Positions 1 through 10,698 of a DNA stretch of 64,000 nt are shown here, piece after piece. How positions within the stretch are numbered: position 1 is the first letter of the stretch; each line of letters begins with the position of its first letter. The notes below the pieces were generated by a model. That model had not been told where the DNA came from, searched no databases, and worked only from the letters and a program-made list of their open reading frames with translations. Location: NCBI RefSeq assembly GCF_002234675.1, contig NC_019859.2, forward strand, positions 36,167,460 to 36,231,459, written 5' to 3'. The position numbers and the translations under genes were made by a program. The stretch comes from Oryzias latipes (lineage: Eukaryota; Chordata; Actinopteri; Beloniformes; Adrianichthyidae).

Positions 1-3000
1 CCGCAGAGGAGAGAAAGGAGTCCAGAGGCCTGGACTTTGGTCCTGTTGATCCACCAGTGTGTTCTCCAGAGGTGTCCTGGCTGAGCTTCACTCCAGTCCA
101 AGCAGAGAGGAGCTCAAGAAGCAGCTCTACTCAAACTAGAAGCAGCATGTGCAGGACCAAGCTCTTCTCCAGAGTGGACTCCTCCTCAGGGTTCTCCTCT
201 CCCACCTGCAACCGCCACCGGGACGTTTCTGCGTCTTCATCGCAGAGCTGCCAGCCACCAGCCAGGCTGAAGCAGAGCCAGCTTCTACTCAGGAGCGAGG
301 ATGAAGAGCGGCCCCATTCCCAACCATGCATCAGCACCCCCCTGCAGACGGACCACCACCACCCCGCTGACCTTCTGGCTGCCTCCCCCCTCCTCCCCGA
401 CAACAAGCCCAGTCAAAGGAGGAGATCCTCCGAGAACTCGGACTGGAGACGACTTCACGTCTCCCCTCAGTCTAAGCCGGCTGCTTCATCTTCATCTTCA
501 TCACCCAGCAGGAGACCTCCCTCTGAGAGCTCCAGCTGTGACAGTCCAGGTGTCAGAGTTCAGAGGATGGAAGCAGGAAGTGATGCTGATGCTGAGCAGG
601 AAGAGGGAAAAGGTCCGAATGGAGCGGAGAGTGGAGAGGCCAGCCTTCAGCAAAGCTTCACGGACGAGCCCCCGATAGCTTACAATGATTCATGGGGTCT
701 GGACGTCTATGAGGACGCGGGTCCGGCCTGCTTCAGTCTGAGACTGGAAGATGGTTCTGGATCCAGCCTGCAGGAGCAACATGAAGCCTCCAGAAGCTCC
801 AGCTCAGCTCCGTCTGAGCTTCTCCCCGCCGGTCACAGGGGTCAGCCAGGCCCCAGAGGGGTGAGGTCTAACTCCGCACGGCAAAGTCCACGACCGCAGT
901 CGAGCCGTCGCTCCTCCACAGCCTCACCGCCTTACAGTGGCCGCACCCCGCCTAAAATCCAGGCCAGCCTTCTGGACTCTCAGCTGTGGGACAGTTGGGG
1001 AGAAGATGATGAAGTCCTTCCTCTGTCTCAGAGGGTGAACCCAGCAAAGCACCTGAAAACCCCAGGTGAGGACCAGACGTCTTCAGAAACCTCTCCATTC
1101 AATTCTTGACATTTTCTATATTTTACAGACAAAGCTTGACATGTGGACAGGACGTTTGAAGGTCCAAATCATGAAGACAACATTTTTAAACACTGAACTC
1201 TTATTTACCTTAAACTGTTTTTATATTTTCAAGCAGTTTTGGCAAAAACGACACATCTCTGTCTTAGCCACACCCACCCATCCGGTGGTGTTCACTCGTA
1301 CGCGTCCTGCAGGTTTTTGGGTTGTCCGGGTCCACGGAGGGTCATGTAGAGGAGCTTGATCTTAGGATCTTAGGGGGGGGGTCTGATGTTCCCTTAAGGC
1401 TCATAAGGCCACCTGAAGGGCCGCCATGACAACGTACCATTGTTTTGCGTGTGGTAAGTGTATCATGTAATGCTAATGGACGTTCCACGCTCGTGTGACG
1501 TACGGGTGATGCTGTCGTACGGCGTCCACACGCCAAACTCTAGTCATTAGGAAGGTGTGAGTACTGACTCCTTACTGACCACAAACATGCTGCACGCACG
1601 GGGCGTGCACGTGATCCGGAAGTGGGCGTAGGACGACCTCACAAACTACTACTACAAAATAGTAAATCAAATATTCATCCTTTCACACACACGCATTTCG
1701 CAAGGAAGGTGGGACCTTGGACCATCTGTCCCCTACCCCATCCCTGGTAGGGGGTACTGGACCCTTGGCAACGGTGGCCGTGTCCCCTGGGTGCTGGTTT
1801 CCTGGGCCCGGCGGGCCTCTCTGCACGCAGTGGGAGGGATGCCTGAGCTTTCTGGCTAGGCCAGAAGCCGGGGATCACATCACATCTGAGCTGGGGGGTG
1901 TCCGTGTCCCTGTGGTGTGGGTTCTGGCCCTTGTCCGTGGGTGCTGGGCCCTGCCAAATTTCCAACTGTCGCCTTGTCGGGCCATGTTTACAACAACCCC
2001 CTTTTCCCCGGGGTGCCCCCCTCCTGGGCGGGGGCGGCGGGCCCCTGCCTTGCTCCTTTCTGGACCAACCGTGGGCCGGGTGGGTGGCTGCCTGGAGCGC
2101 GGAGCGGGTCTCCCTTGGGGGCTCCTGGCTCGTACCTGGGGTTGGGGCGGGGGAATGACCAGAACTCATGGGTGGTGGTGGGGTGCTCGTCTGGGGCTGC
2201 GGGCACCCTTCTCGGGTGGGGCCCTGCGTTGGGCCCTCCCGGCGCGGTGGGGGGGGCTGCTCTCCTGGTTGGGCTAGAGCTGAACTCTCTGTTTCTGGGG
2301 GGCCTCGCGGCGGTCCTGCTGGCCCTGACCTGGTTGGCGGATGTGGTCTCCCGGGGGGCGGTTGTTCCCTGCCTGCTCCCGTGTGGCGTTGGGGGGGTTC
2401 CGGCTGCCGCTGCTGCTGCGGTGGGGGTCTTGGGGTGGGGATGGCTGGGCACTCTCCCTCCTTCTTTTTACATTCCATCATCCATTTTAGAAGAACATAA
2501 ACACTCACTTGAGCACAGGTGTTAGCTCATCTTTGCACTAATAGTTTGCGTGATTGAATGAAAGATTTCACACTAGTTGGTTTTAAGGCATAAGTATGCG
2601 TGTGAACACTATCTGTATTGTGTACATGTTGACATGTGGACATTTTTGCAGCTGGCAGGGGTGTTTATAACATTTGAGTGTGAGTGTGGACAGGCCCCGC
2701 CCCTTTGAGATTTGTATTACATCTGAACCTTACCGTAATGATAAACATCCCGTAGCTTGTTGCTCTATGCTGCTTCATGGTTTTATCCCCCCCCCTCCTA
2801 TGATCACCCTCCTACCCCCCCCTCTCTCTAACGTCCCTCTCTCTTCTTCCCTTCTTTCCTTTTCCGTCCGGTCCAACACCAAAGATTTTCAAACATGATT
2901 GAAATTAATAAAGTTTGGCCTCAATTACAAAAGGGGTTTATTCAGACATACCTTTGGTTTGTCTGAAGATTAATAACCCCTCTTGTTAAAGTAAAATATG

Positions 3001-4681
3001 TCCAACACAAGAGGCCCTCAGCTCTCATCTGTCTGCCCAGCTGTTGGACAGGACAAGTTAAAAAGAAAAAAAAAATTCCTCCTTTCATTTTTAGATTTTC
3101 TTTTAACGTTTAAATCATTTTTTACAAAAAGCTGACTATTTGAAATGCTACGGGACGCGTTGTCACGGTAACGGCTCCAGAAGCAGCCTCTGGCTCTGCT
3201 GCTGGATGAGGACTAACCAGCAGAGGAAAGCGGTTTATCTGCTAAACGTCACCTTCAGGGACCCAAAGCTTCATTTCAGAGGAACGTTCTCCTCTTCCCG
3301 CTTGTCAATGAGGTCGAGGAGACAGAAAGACAACAAAGTGTTTGACAGTAAAGTCCACATTGGTGTTGATGGTCCAATGGGACAGAGGTCCTGTCATGTC
3401 CATCATGGAGACATTTGTCTTCTGCTGGGATCAACTGTGGAACGACGTCTGTCCACCTATGTTCCACTTTTCTGTTGCCATGGTTACCAACTGGTGTTTA
3501 GGCCAGAGCAACGATACAGAACATTCAGGCGATGAGACCGGAACTACTTTTTTTAGGAGAACATGACCCCTTTTTACTGGACCCCCTGCAGCCAATCAGA
3601 GTCCAGGATTCACCCGGACCGTATATATAAGAAATTATCATGATAAATTCAAATTATCCTCACAAATAACCTGGCTTTGTCTTGTTTTCTGCCTTTTTTT
3701 GTAGCCCCATCTCACAGAAAAAGGCGTGTCAGCGTGGTTCCCATCACACCAATGCCATCCTTCTCTGACATGGACACGCCAGAGCTCAAAGGCAAACTCA
3801 ACAGGTCAGTGTCTGTCCAGGATACCAGACGTTTGTCTCCCTCAGCTGTTGGGAGGAAGGGGTTTCCTTTAGCTTAGTCTTCTCTCCTCTGCGTAGGTTT
3901 GGGGTCCGGCCTTTACCCAAACGTCAAATGATCCTCAAACTCAAGGAGATTCATCAGTACACACACCAGCTGGCCAGCTCCGACTCTGAGGAGGACCCGC
4001 CCCCCCATATGAGGGACCCGCCCCCCCATATGAGGGACCCTCCCCCCCAGATGAGGGACCCGCCCCCACAGATGAGGGACCCCCCCGGCATGTCCTGCGG
4101 CCAAACGGGGACGTTTAAGGAGCCCAGAGCTCCTGCTGCTGCGTCTGCGGTCGAGCCCGGCCATGGGGCGGATCCAGGGCAGCTTTCTGCATCGCAGGAC
4201 TCCAACACGTCTTCAGCCGCCTGCAGCGACGAGTCCGAGAGGTGAGTGGAAGGAAAGCGCACAACAAACGCACAACAGACGCACAGAAATACAAAGGTTT
4301 GTCTTCTCCAGGTCCAACCAGGAGTTCTTCCTCTCTTCTGACGGCGACTCGGACAGCGATGGCTGCATTTCGTCCTCGCAGGCAGCAACGCGTCTCCAGG
4401 ACCGCCTCCAGGCGGTCCGCAACTTCATCCTGTCCAACCCCGAGCTGTACAGTCAGATCCTGCAGTACCGACCGCTGGTTCTGCCCCGCCTCCAGGAGCA
4501 GCTCAAGGCCGCTGGGATCCGCCTGGGCGCTGCCAAACTGGTGGACTACCTGGACTCTCAGTGCATCACCTTCACCACGGCCAAGCCAGGCAGGCCAGGC
4601 AAGCCTGCAGCCAGGGGCAACAGGGCCGGCAGGGGGGCAAAAGCAGCAAGCAGGAAAAAAGCAGCAACCGGCATTCCTTAA
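1..4681 (+). CDS. SLX4: SLX4 structure-specific endonuclease subunit, 3' part (partial at window start)
   Basis: Exons read 1-1065 (open to the left edge, frame starts at base 3), 3705-3804, 3897-4241 and 4312-4681 with TAA at 4679-4681. All introns are GT-AG and phases match (1, 2, 2), giving about 625 C-terminal residues. SLX4 is the nuclear scaffold that binds SLX1, MUS81-EME1 and XPF-ERCC1 to cut Holliday junctions and crosslinks (FANCP). Family landmarks seen in order: a Ser-rich low-complexity stretch; a LLDSQLWDSWGEDDE motif like SLX4's SFLNSALWDVWDGEE; the conserved VPITPMPSFSDMDTPELK block leading into FGVRPLPKRQMILKLKEIHQ (SAP domain); and the terminal SLX1-binding domain ending in LVDYLDSQCITFTTA. 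Oddities are a 21-bp coding tandem repeat in the third exon and a 2.6 kb first intron filled with repeats. The gene converges on MCRIP2. Identity is inferred from remembered family motifs; the upstream UBZ/BTB part lies outside the window. Confidence 0.93.
1240..1560. mobile_element. Miniature element copy in the SLX4 intron (shared with 37.3 and 44.7 kb)
   Basis: This stretch holds blocks such as GACAACGTACCATTGTTTTG, CGTGTGGTAAGTGT and GCTGTCGTACGGCGTCCACA. They recur in reverse complement at 37300-37500 and 44650-44775 (for example GGACGCCGTACCACAGCATC and ACAACAATGGTACG). No coding potential was seen. I infer a non-autonomous DNA transposon family, but I could not define its ends. Confidence 0.5.
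1640..3030. repeat. GC-rich dispersed repeat in the SLX4 intron
   Basis: A strongly GC-skewed block (about 1690-2450, G-rich on the + strand) is followed by an AT-richer tail with a C-rich low-complexity run (2785-2850) and an AATAAA (2907). Long open frames on both strands here come from base skew and show no protein signature. It looks like an inserted repeat element of the fish genome, but only one copy is in this window, so this is a judgement from composition. Bases 3030-3704 hold more intron, including a segment shared with other intergenic repeats (see 3560-3640). Confidence 0.4.
3560..3640. repeat. Dispersed repeat fragment (CTGCAGCCAATCAGA type)
   Basis: The string CCCTGCAGCCAATCAGA and the following CACCCGGACCGT recur near 50325-50375 (CAGCAGCCAATCAGA, then AACCCGGACCGTGG) and near 52390-52420 (CACCCTGCAGCCAATCAGAT). 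The copies are short and diverged, and the family is unassigned. Confidence 0.5.
3994..4085 (+). repeat. In-frame coding minisatellite in SLX4 (21-bp unit)
   Basis: Four tandem 21-bp units from 3994 to 4077 plus a partial fifth, inside the SLX4 exon 3897-4241. Each encodes DPPPHMR or DPPPQMR. The unit is a multiple of three, so copy-number change keeps the frame. It lies between the SAP domain and the SLX1-binding domain, where human SLX4 has a poorly conserved linker. Confidence 0.95.
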
Positions 4682-4810
4682 GTGAAAATCGGATCTGAAA
4701 GTGACGGAGGGAAGACTTTGTATTTAACACTCGTGTTTTCATTATTGTGTTTGGAATTTCATCTTAACTGTAAATAGACTTTTTCTATCGTGTGTCCAGA
4801 TGTTCCAACC

Positions 4811-4816
4811 CAATAA
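4811..4816 (+). terminator. SLX4 polyadenylation signal
   Basis: A canonical AATAAA lies 130 bases after the SLX4 stop codon and is the first such hexamer in the 3' region. Confidence 0.7.
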
Positions 4817-5069
4817 AAACAGAATTCCTGTTCATTTTCTGTCTGATTCCACCAGAAAATCCAAAGATCATTAACTGTCACAAACACCGGAAAACTACAA
4901 CAAACACGACAAACACAATAAATCTGCTGCAGTACTGTTAGATATTCCACACCGCTGTCAAGACATTTGGGATATCGGGAGAAACTCGTGGGCGTCGTAA
5001 AACGGTGTTCAACGCCACAGATTTTCTGGATGAGGAAGTGATTGTATTTATTATCCCTATTATTATTTA

Positions 5070-5412
5070 TTATTCCTACCATGACAAAGGTGGATAAAGG
5101 TGGAAAGATTTCATGTAATCCATGGACACCAGTGAAGATCACAAATCATTGAAGAAAAAAGGTTCAGAGTACTGTCTAGTGCAGAGGTGGGCACTGAGGG
5201 CCGCATTCCTGCATGTTTTCCAGCATACCCTGCTCTGGCATGTTCTAATTGGCTGGACACACCTGAAGCAGGTAATCAGCCATGAGTAGGGCAAGACTAT
5301 CTGGAAGTCATGCAGACACACCGGCCCTCGAGGCCTGGAACTGCCCACCCCTGGTCTAGTGGGTCTAGATGACCCCACTCCCAATGTTAAAGTGCCTAGG
5401 ATAGAACAAGGG
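5070..5412. mobile_element. TTAA-flanked piggyBac-like miniature element, 5'-truncated, with a nested hAT element
   Basis: The body (ACCATGACAAAGGTGGATAA onward) and the terminal CCTAGGATAGAACAAGGG followed by TTAA (5413-5416) match the full copies at 15693 and 37515. The left terminus is missing. A second transposon (5182-5353) has inserted inside it. It lies between the convergent 3' ends of SLX4 and MCRIP2. Confidence 0.8.
5182..5353. mobile_element. Non-autonomous hAT-like element with perfect 8-bp target duplication
   Basis: The element starts CAGAGGTGGGCA and ends TGCCCACCCCTG, so it has short terminal inverted repeats. It is flanked on both sides by GTCTAGTG (5174-5181 and 5354-5361). 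An 8-bp duplication and CAG-type ends are hallmarks of the hAT superfamily. At 172 bp it cannot encode a transposase. Removing it and one duplication restores the continuity of the surrounding TTAA element. Confidence 0.85.
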
Positions 5413-5852
5413 TTAATCAGAGGGTTTGATGGCGCCAGTCATGGCGAGGAAGGGTGGGGCCGGTGGATGTGATCAAATACCAGTACGTACAAAAATGGGT
5501 TTAGAACCACATTAGCAAAGAAATGCATCACAAAGAGGGTTTAACAAAAAACCTTTTACTGTTTTGCTCTTGTTGGTGTTTTATCCAAACATTAGCCAGG
5601 ATGCACATCAGGCTGAAGCTAGGAAACTAGAAGAATGTCCGCTCCTCGTCCCAGCGGTCAAGCGATTCCTCGCACTCTGAAGTCCCTGCGCTCAGAGTCC
5701 ACAGTCAGGTTTGGGGGGCAGTTCTCCGTCACGCAGCCACATCTCGCTTCGCCATCAAACGCTCTTGGATCCTGGAGACCGGGACCAAACCTGTCCTTCC
5801 TTTCGGAAGGACGGAGCAGCTTCCTGTGAGTCGTCTGTGCAGCTTCCTGTCG

Positions 5853-8800
5853 TCAGGACAGGTTGGCGATGTTGGCCAGGAAGCGCTGAGCCCACCACTC
5901 CTCCAGGTCTATAGGCACAAAGTCTGCAGAGGACGACAAGGAGGACAGTCTGATCTATGAGGCAGTTTGTCACTCCACTGATCATCAATGAAGGACAGGA
6001 AGTACGCAGACATCCAAATGACAGATTTTCATAACTCCTCGACTGTTAATGAGAAGTGAATGGTCTTATGTTTGAAAGCAAAAGGGACTTCTATGACCCA
6101 AGAGGAACAGACGCCGCAGGTATGAACAGAGGACCAACCAACCAACCAACCACAGCTGCTTTGTCTACAACAGCAGAGGGCCTGAGAGGACATAACGGCT
6201 CTACATACGTGTGAGCGTTCTGAGGTGGCGTGACCCCTGTGCTATCCTAGGGACTTTACCACACGTCAATTGAAAGGGGGGGGGGGGGGTCATCTAAGAT
6301 AGCACAAGGGTTAATGGCACCTCAGCGCTTGATGAAGGTTCAAAGTGAGAAAGGGGACTGAGCAGGAAGGCGTTATCCGTCAGACACCATAAACTACGAC
6401 AAAGGATAAGATTTTATGAGGGCGGGTGTACTTTGAAGTTTTACAGTGGATGCAGGAAAACAGAGGAAGGGGCTGGAAACCTACTCTTCATCACAGCACT
6501 GGGGGTCTTCTCCGTGTACTGAACAGGTCCGTGATGGTCAGACGTCTCCCTTCTGTCCTCCAGCTTCTGTTCCACCTCCTGCCACACTGCAAACAAGCAC
6601 AGGTTCCCACCGGCATGTCGGGAAGGTTTTTCCCCATGTGCACACATCAGGACGTGACGGTTTAAGAGACGGTACAAACCGGGACCGAAGCGCTCTGCGA
6701 GGACGGACGGACGGCTTCACCCCAGATTTAGCACAAAAACATTTAACTGAAGGCTGCTTCACCTCTCTGGAAACAAACTAACCTTCAACTAAACCTGCTC
6801 CGGACCAGGTTATGTTCAGAGCATGAGTTGCTATGGCAACTTGACCTACCCTGAAACATACCTCCATTTCTGGAACAGAAAGCTGAGGTTCTCCACCTCC
6901 TTAGCCTCAAACTTACCATGGGAGCTAGCATAACCTGCTTTCTGGAATACCCCCCAGGGCTGACCATGTTTCACCTGCAGACATCCGTGTCCACCTGTAT
7001 GTTGGGACTAAGGCTTAAGGAGTCTGCACCTGTTGTGACCGTATTCTGTAGACTTCTTCTGTTTTGTTTGATATTCAGGTTTCTGGATTCCCTCTCAGAT
7101 CTTGATTTAGAGGAGATAAAACTCCTCATTAGGCTGAATATCACAGATCTGAAACTAATGAAGGATAGAATAGAACTAGAATAGAGACAGTCCGCCTCAA
7201 ACGGAATCGTCCATCTCCCCCATGAGCGAGCTCACCTTCGTGAACGAATCTGACGTTCTCCTCGTGTGCAGCCGTGAATCCCTCAGCGGCGCCCTGGCTC
7301 TTCTTAGGAACCGCGCAACTGTGGCGTCTCCCATTCAGACGGTTGAAGACTATTTTTGGGGCTGGAGAGCTGAGGAGGACAGAGCAGAGTTCAGGACTGA
7401 GGACACAGACTTCAGGGATTTCTTTGCCTTCTTCTTCCTCTGCAGCTTTAATGACATCGTCAAACTGCCGGTCGTTTCCATTCCCTTAATGGTTGAATGC
7501 AGAGGTCAAAGGTCAATGCCAAACTCCCCGTCGGGTTCAGATGCGGTTTCTTCCGGAGCGGTCAGCGGGATGATGGGAAGCCTGTCCGGATGGGACTGGC
7601 CTTCACGCATCAGACTCCCGGGAGTCGCAGGACGAGAACTTTGGGTTCTCCGGTTCCACCTACGGAACGTGCCGCGGTGCTGGACACCGCCGAACGCCTG
7701 AAGCATCTCAGCACTGATCCGTCAGTCGGACTAACTTTGTGGATTGATTTAGAAATATTTGACATAAATAAAATCTGGAAACAAAAAGTGTTTCCGTAGC
7801 ATCAAAGAGTCATTTGAAACCCTCCACCGTGTTTAGAAACACTTGTTCTGCATCCGGAACAGACTTTTAGATTTATAGATCACAAAAGGAAACAGTTTGG
7901 CATTTGTTGTAAGACGTATACAAACAAGGCTTTAATGACTTTAATGGATTTTGTTTTAAGGGTAAAGTCATCTTCATCAAAGAAAAGGGTCAAACTCCAA
8001 ACCTACTTTTATTGATTTATTCAAATTCAAATTCAAATTCAACTTTATTTATATAGCGCTTTTCATGCTTCATAGCATCTCAAAGTGCTTACCAAAGGAA
8101 AAAATAAAAAATAAAATAAAATATAAAACAAATAAGATAAAAAAATATATATTTTAGTTAAAATAATAAACAAAGTAAAAAGAATGTAATAATAATAAAA
8201 ATAAAAATAAATGCAAATAATAATAAAATAAATGAATTAATAAAAACACACAAAAACCCAACACATACACATCCCTCCTTTAAAATAAAAACAAATAAAA
8301 TTAGCTGTTAAAATTTTATAAAATCAAATAAAAACATGTGGACAAGTAAAAACTATGTAAAAGCTTTACTAAAAAGATGTGTCTTAAGTTTTTTCTTAAA
8401 AACCTCCACAGTGGCTGAAGCCCTCACGTCCTCTGGCAGGCTGTTCCACAGGCGAGGCCCACTGTGCTGAAAAGAGGCCTCGCCGTGGGTTTTAGTTCTG
8501 ACCTTTGGGACCACTAGCAGACCTGCACCTGTGGACCTGAGGGCTCTGGGAGGGTCATAGACTAAAAGTAAATCTGATAAAAATGAGGGTCCAGTTCCAT
8601 GTAAACTTTTATAAACTAATAAAAGAACCTTAAAATCGATCCTAAAGCTGACTGGGAGCCAGTGCAAAGACTTCAAAATTGGAGTAATGTGCTCCTTCTT
8701 TCTGGTCCTGGTTAAAAGGCGTGCAGCTGAGTTTTGAACAAGCTGCAGCCGGTTTACAGTATTTCTCTTAGCACCAGAAAGAAGAGCATTACAATAGTCT

Positions 8801-10698
8801 ATCCTAGATGTTATAAAAGCATGGATTAATATTTCAGCACTGGCTTGTGAGAGAAAGGGTCTATTATTATTTTGTCCTGGAATGAATGCAGTTAGGTAAA
8901 AAGAGCAAACAGAAACTGTTTCTTTGTTGTCATTTTTGGAAAGCATTCATGTTTTTGATGCTCCTGGGGGGGGGGGGGGGGGGGGGGTATTCCAGGAAGC
9001 ATCTTTAAACTCCCCTGACTTTAACCCTGAACTCTGGCTGAAATCCGCCTGAACTTGCTTACTCTGGGTATGTCGATTCCAAAAGACCGGATATGAGTTA
9101 GAGTAATTACGCTCCACTTGGTAACCCTGGGTTAATGCACGAGCACAGCAGGTACATAAAGACATTCTCAATGAATCGCCGATTTCTGGAGTCACCATGG
9201 AAACGCGTGGAGAAAAAAAGAAATGCACTATACTTCAGTGAGACGGAGTCTGAGATTTTAATGACGGCGTATGAAGATTATACGTCCATCAAAAAAGTAA
9301 CACGGCTGCATCATCAGCAAAAGAAAGAGTTTCTGCTTGGAGAAAAAGAACAGACATTGTGACGCATATATACATAACTTATGCAACTTAAATTAATTCA
9401 ATTGGTAACAAGTAATTGAGTTGAATTTATTCAACCTAATTTCTTACGTCTTCCAACTCAACATTTTTTTACAACTCAAATTCACATATATAACTAACTA
9501 AATGTCATTTTACTCCAATTCAATTACAGTTTTTCCATCTAAATTTATTGTACTTCTTGAACTCACATATGTCTGAATTTGAGCCTGCAGATATTCTCAT
9601 TTTAATAACAATAAAATGATTGAAACAAAGCAGACTTGAATCATGTGTCCATATATTATATATATCTCTGAATTTATCCTTACACAACATTACAGTAGGT
9701 GTGGTAAATATCATTATCCTCCTCTCCCTCCCTCTCACTCATGGTGCAGAAAGAATTAAACATAACAGGACAAATAACTAGACAAAACACAGTAAAACAG
9801 CTAAACAACTAAACACATTTGGTCAAAAACCCACACTTAAACCCAAATCCGTCCAGACAGGCAAAGGGAATGGTATCCCACAATTCTTTGCGGTGCCGAT
9901 CTAACAGCAGCACCAAAGTTACACCTACTTAAGTGAATTAATTTGAATGAAAGTAAAATAATTGTCTGAAAACTACGTGTTATTTTTAAGCTGACTTAAC
10001 TAAAAAAAGATTTATCTGAACTGAAGCAAATAATGAAGTTAGATCAAAGTATAAAGTTTATCTTTCCAACATCCATATGTGGTCTTATCATCCTCTCATG
10101 GTGGAAAAAGTATTATCTGAGCTTCTTCATCCACTAAATCATCTTCAAATGGACACGCCATGCTGCTTCACCTCTCTGAAAACAAACTAACCTTCAACTA
10201 AACCTGCTCCAGACCAGGTTATGTTCAGAGCATGAGTTGCTATGGCAACTTGACATACCCTGAAACATACCTCCATTTCTGGAACCGAAAGCTGAGGTTA
10301 TCAACTTCCTTAGCCTCAAACTTACCGTGGGAGCTAACAGAACCCCCCCCCCCCGGTGGTGGAAACGGCCGGCCCGTTACATGATCGCGCTCTCGGTCCA
10401 CGTGGAAAGTATTTTGGGCGCACGCGGTTGTTGACACAGCAGGTAAACCCGCTCAGACACTCACCTGGACGCGAGCCAGGACGTCGGCTTGATCTTCGAG
10501 TCGCCGGATTTGCTGTCGACCTGCTGCGTGGGACCTGCGACATTCGAAGGTCAACTCTGAGAAAACTTCACGCGACAAAACAGAAGCGTCTCGTGCCCGA
10601 AAGGTTGCACCACGCCGCGTGGCGCGCGCGCGCGGCCGCTCACCTGTCCTCCGTTGGGTAACGAGTTTGCTGGGACCTCTGCTGATGGTGTACATCAT
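5853..10698 (-). CDS. MCRIP2: MAPK-regulated corepressor-interacting protein 2 (MCRIP2/FAM195A)
   Basis: Four small exons: 10698-10644, 7484-7236, 6586-6485 and 5923-5853, with phases 1, 1, 1, giving 158 residues (human protein about 160). The start is at 10698, or 10695 by homology. It opens MMYTISRGPSKLVTQRRTG, like the human MYTITKGPSKLVAQRRTG. The middle has PKIVFNRLNGRR and the family signature AAHEENVRFVHE followed by a VWQEVEQ segment. The end is FVPIDLEEWWAQRF...NLS, like human FVPIDLDEWWAQQF. MCRIP proteins bind CtBP corepressors and DDX6 and associate with stress granules; they have no enzymatic fold. The first exon lies in a CpG-rich island. Intron 1 (3.2 kb) contains a LINE fragment and a Harbinger-like element. 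The exon 2 acceptor is weak, and a second in-frame acceptor 30 bases downstream (before AGGAAG) is possible. Confidence 0.92.
6234..6310. mobile_element. Short TTAA-flanked miniature element (deletion derivative)
   Basis: The left end reads CCCTGTGCTATCCTAGG and the right end AGATAGCACAAGGG followed by TTAA (6311-6314). A poly-G run lies in the middle. Only the termini of the ~205-bp family remain. It sits in the last intron of MCRIP2. Confidence 0.7.
6759..6956. mobile_element. Terminal part of a Harbinger-like element (same family as 8985-10345)
   Basis: From GCTTCACCTCTCTGGAAACA to AGCCTCAAACTTACCATGGG this matches 10168-10331 almost base for base. It then ends in AACCTGCTTTCTGGAATACC, the inverted repeat of the TATTCCAGGAAGC start near 8988. 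It lies in MCRIP2 intron 2 (6587-7235). Confidence 0.7.
8020..8946 (-). mobile_element. LINE fragment: reverse-transcriptase C-terminal end plus 3' tail (L2/CR1-like)
   Basis: On the minus strand 8946-8353 is open for about 197 codons and reads ILIHAFITSRIDYCNALLSG, then VQNSAARLLTRTRKKEHITP, then LKSLHWLPVSFRIDFKVLLL and SGPRLWNSLPEDVRA. These are typical of the C-terminal region of fish L2/CR1-type LINE polymerases. Downstream (8352-8020) is an A-rich tail with the common fish motif CTTTATTTATATAGCGCTTT (around 8042). The 5' part, including the catalytic domain, is missing, so this is a 5'-truncated dead copy. It lies in MCRIP2 intron 1. Confidence 0.88.
8967..8988. repeat. Poly-G tract
   Basis: About 20 consecutive G lie at the junction between the LINE fragment and the Harbinger-like element. 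The exact length may be affected by sequencing. Confidence 0.9.
8985..10345 (+). mobile_element. Harbinger-like element with a Myb/SANT-like ORF remnant
   Basis: The left end GGGTATTCCAGGAAGC is the inverted counterpart of the element end seen at 6936-6956. Bases 10168-10331 duplicate 6759-6923. Inside, 9135-9361 is open and contains ALYFSETESEILMTAYEDY, resembling the start of fish Myb/SANT-like DNA-binding domains that accompany PIF/Harbinger transposases. The frame then degenerates at about 9360. An AT-rich segment follows (9370-10060) that may be a second, nested insertion. No transposase was seen. Confidence 0.55.

Noticed and set aside
1675-2525. Several long overlapping open frames on both strands (up to 277 codons)
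   Set aside because: They lie in a SLX4 intron of extreme G/C strand skew, are Pro/Gly-rich from composition and show no domain.
7506-7706. Minus-strand frame ending in GEFGIDL that looked like a terminal exon
   Set aside because: It lies just upstream of MCRIP2 exon 2. The true reading continues with the conserved QFDDVIKAAEEEE frame, and MCRIP2 ends at 5853.
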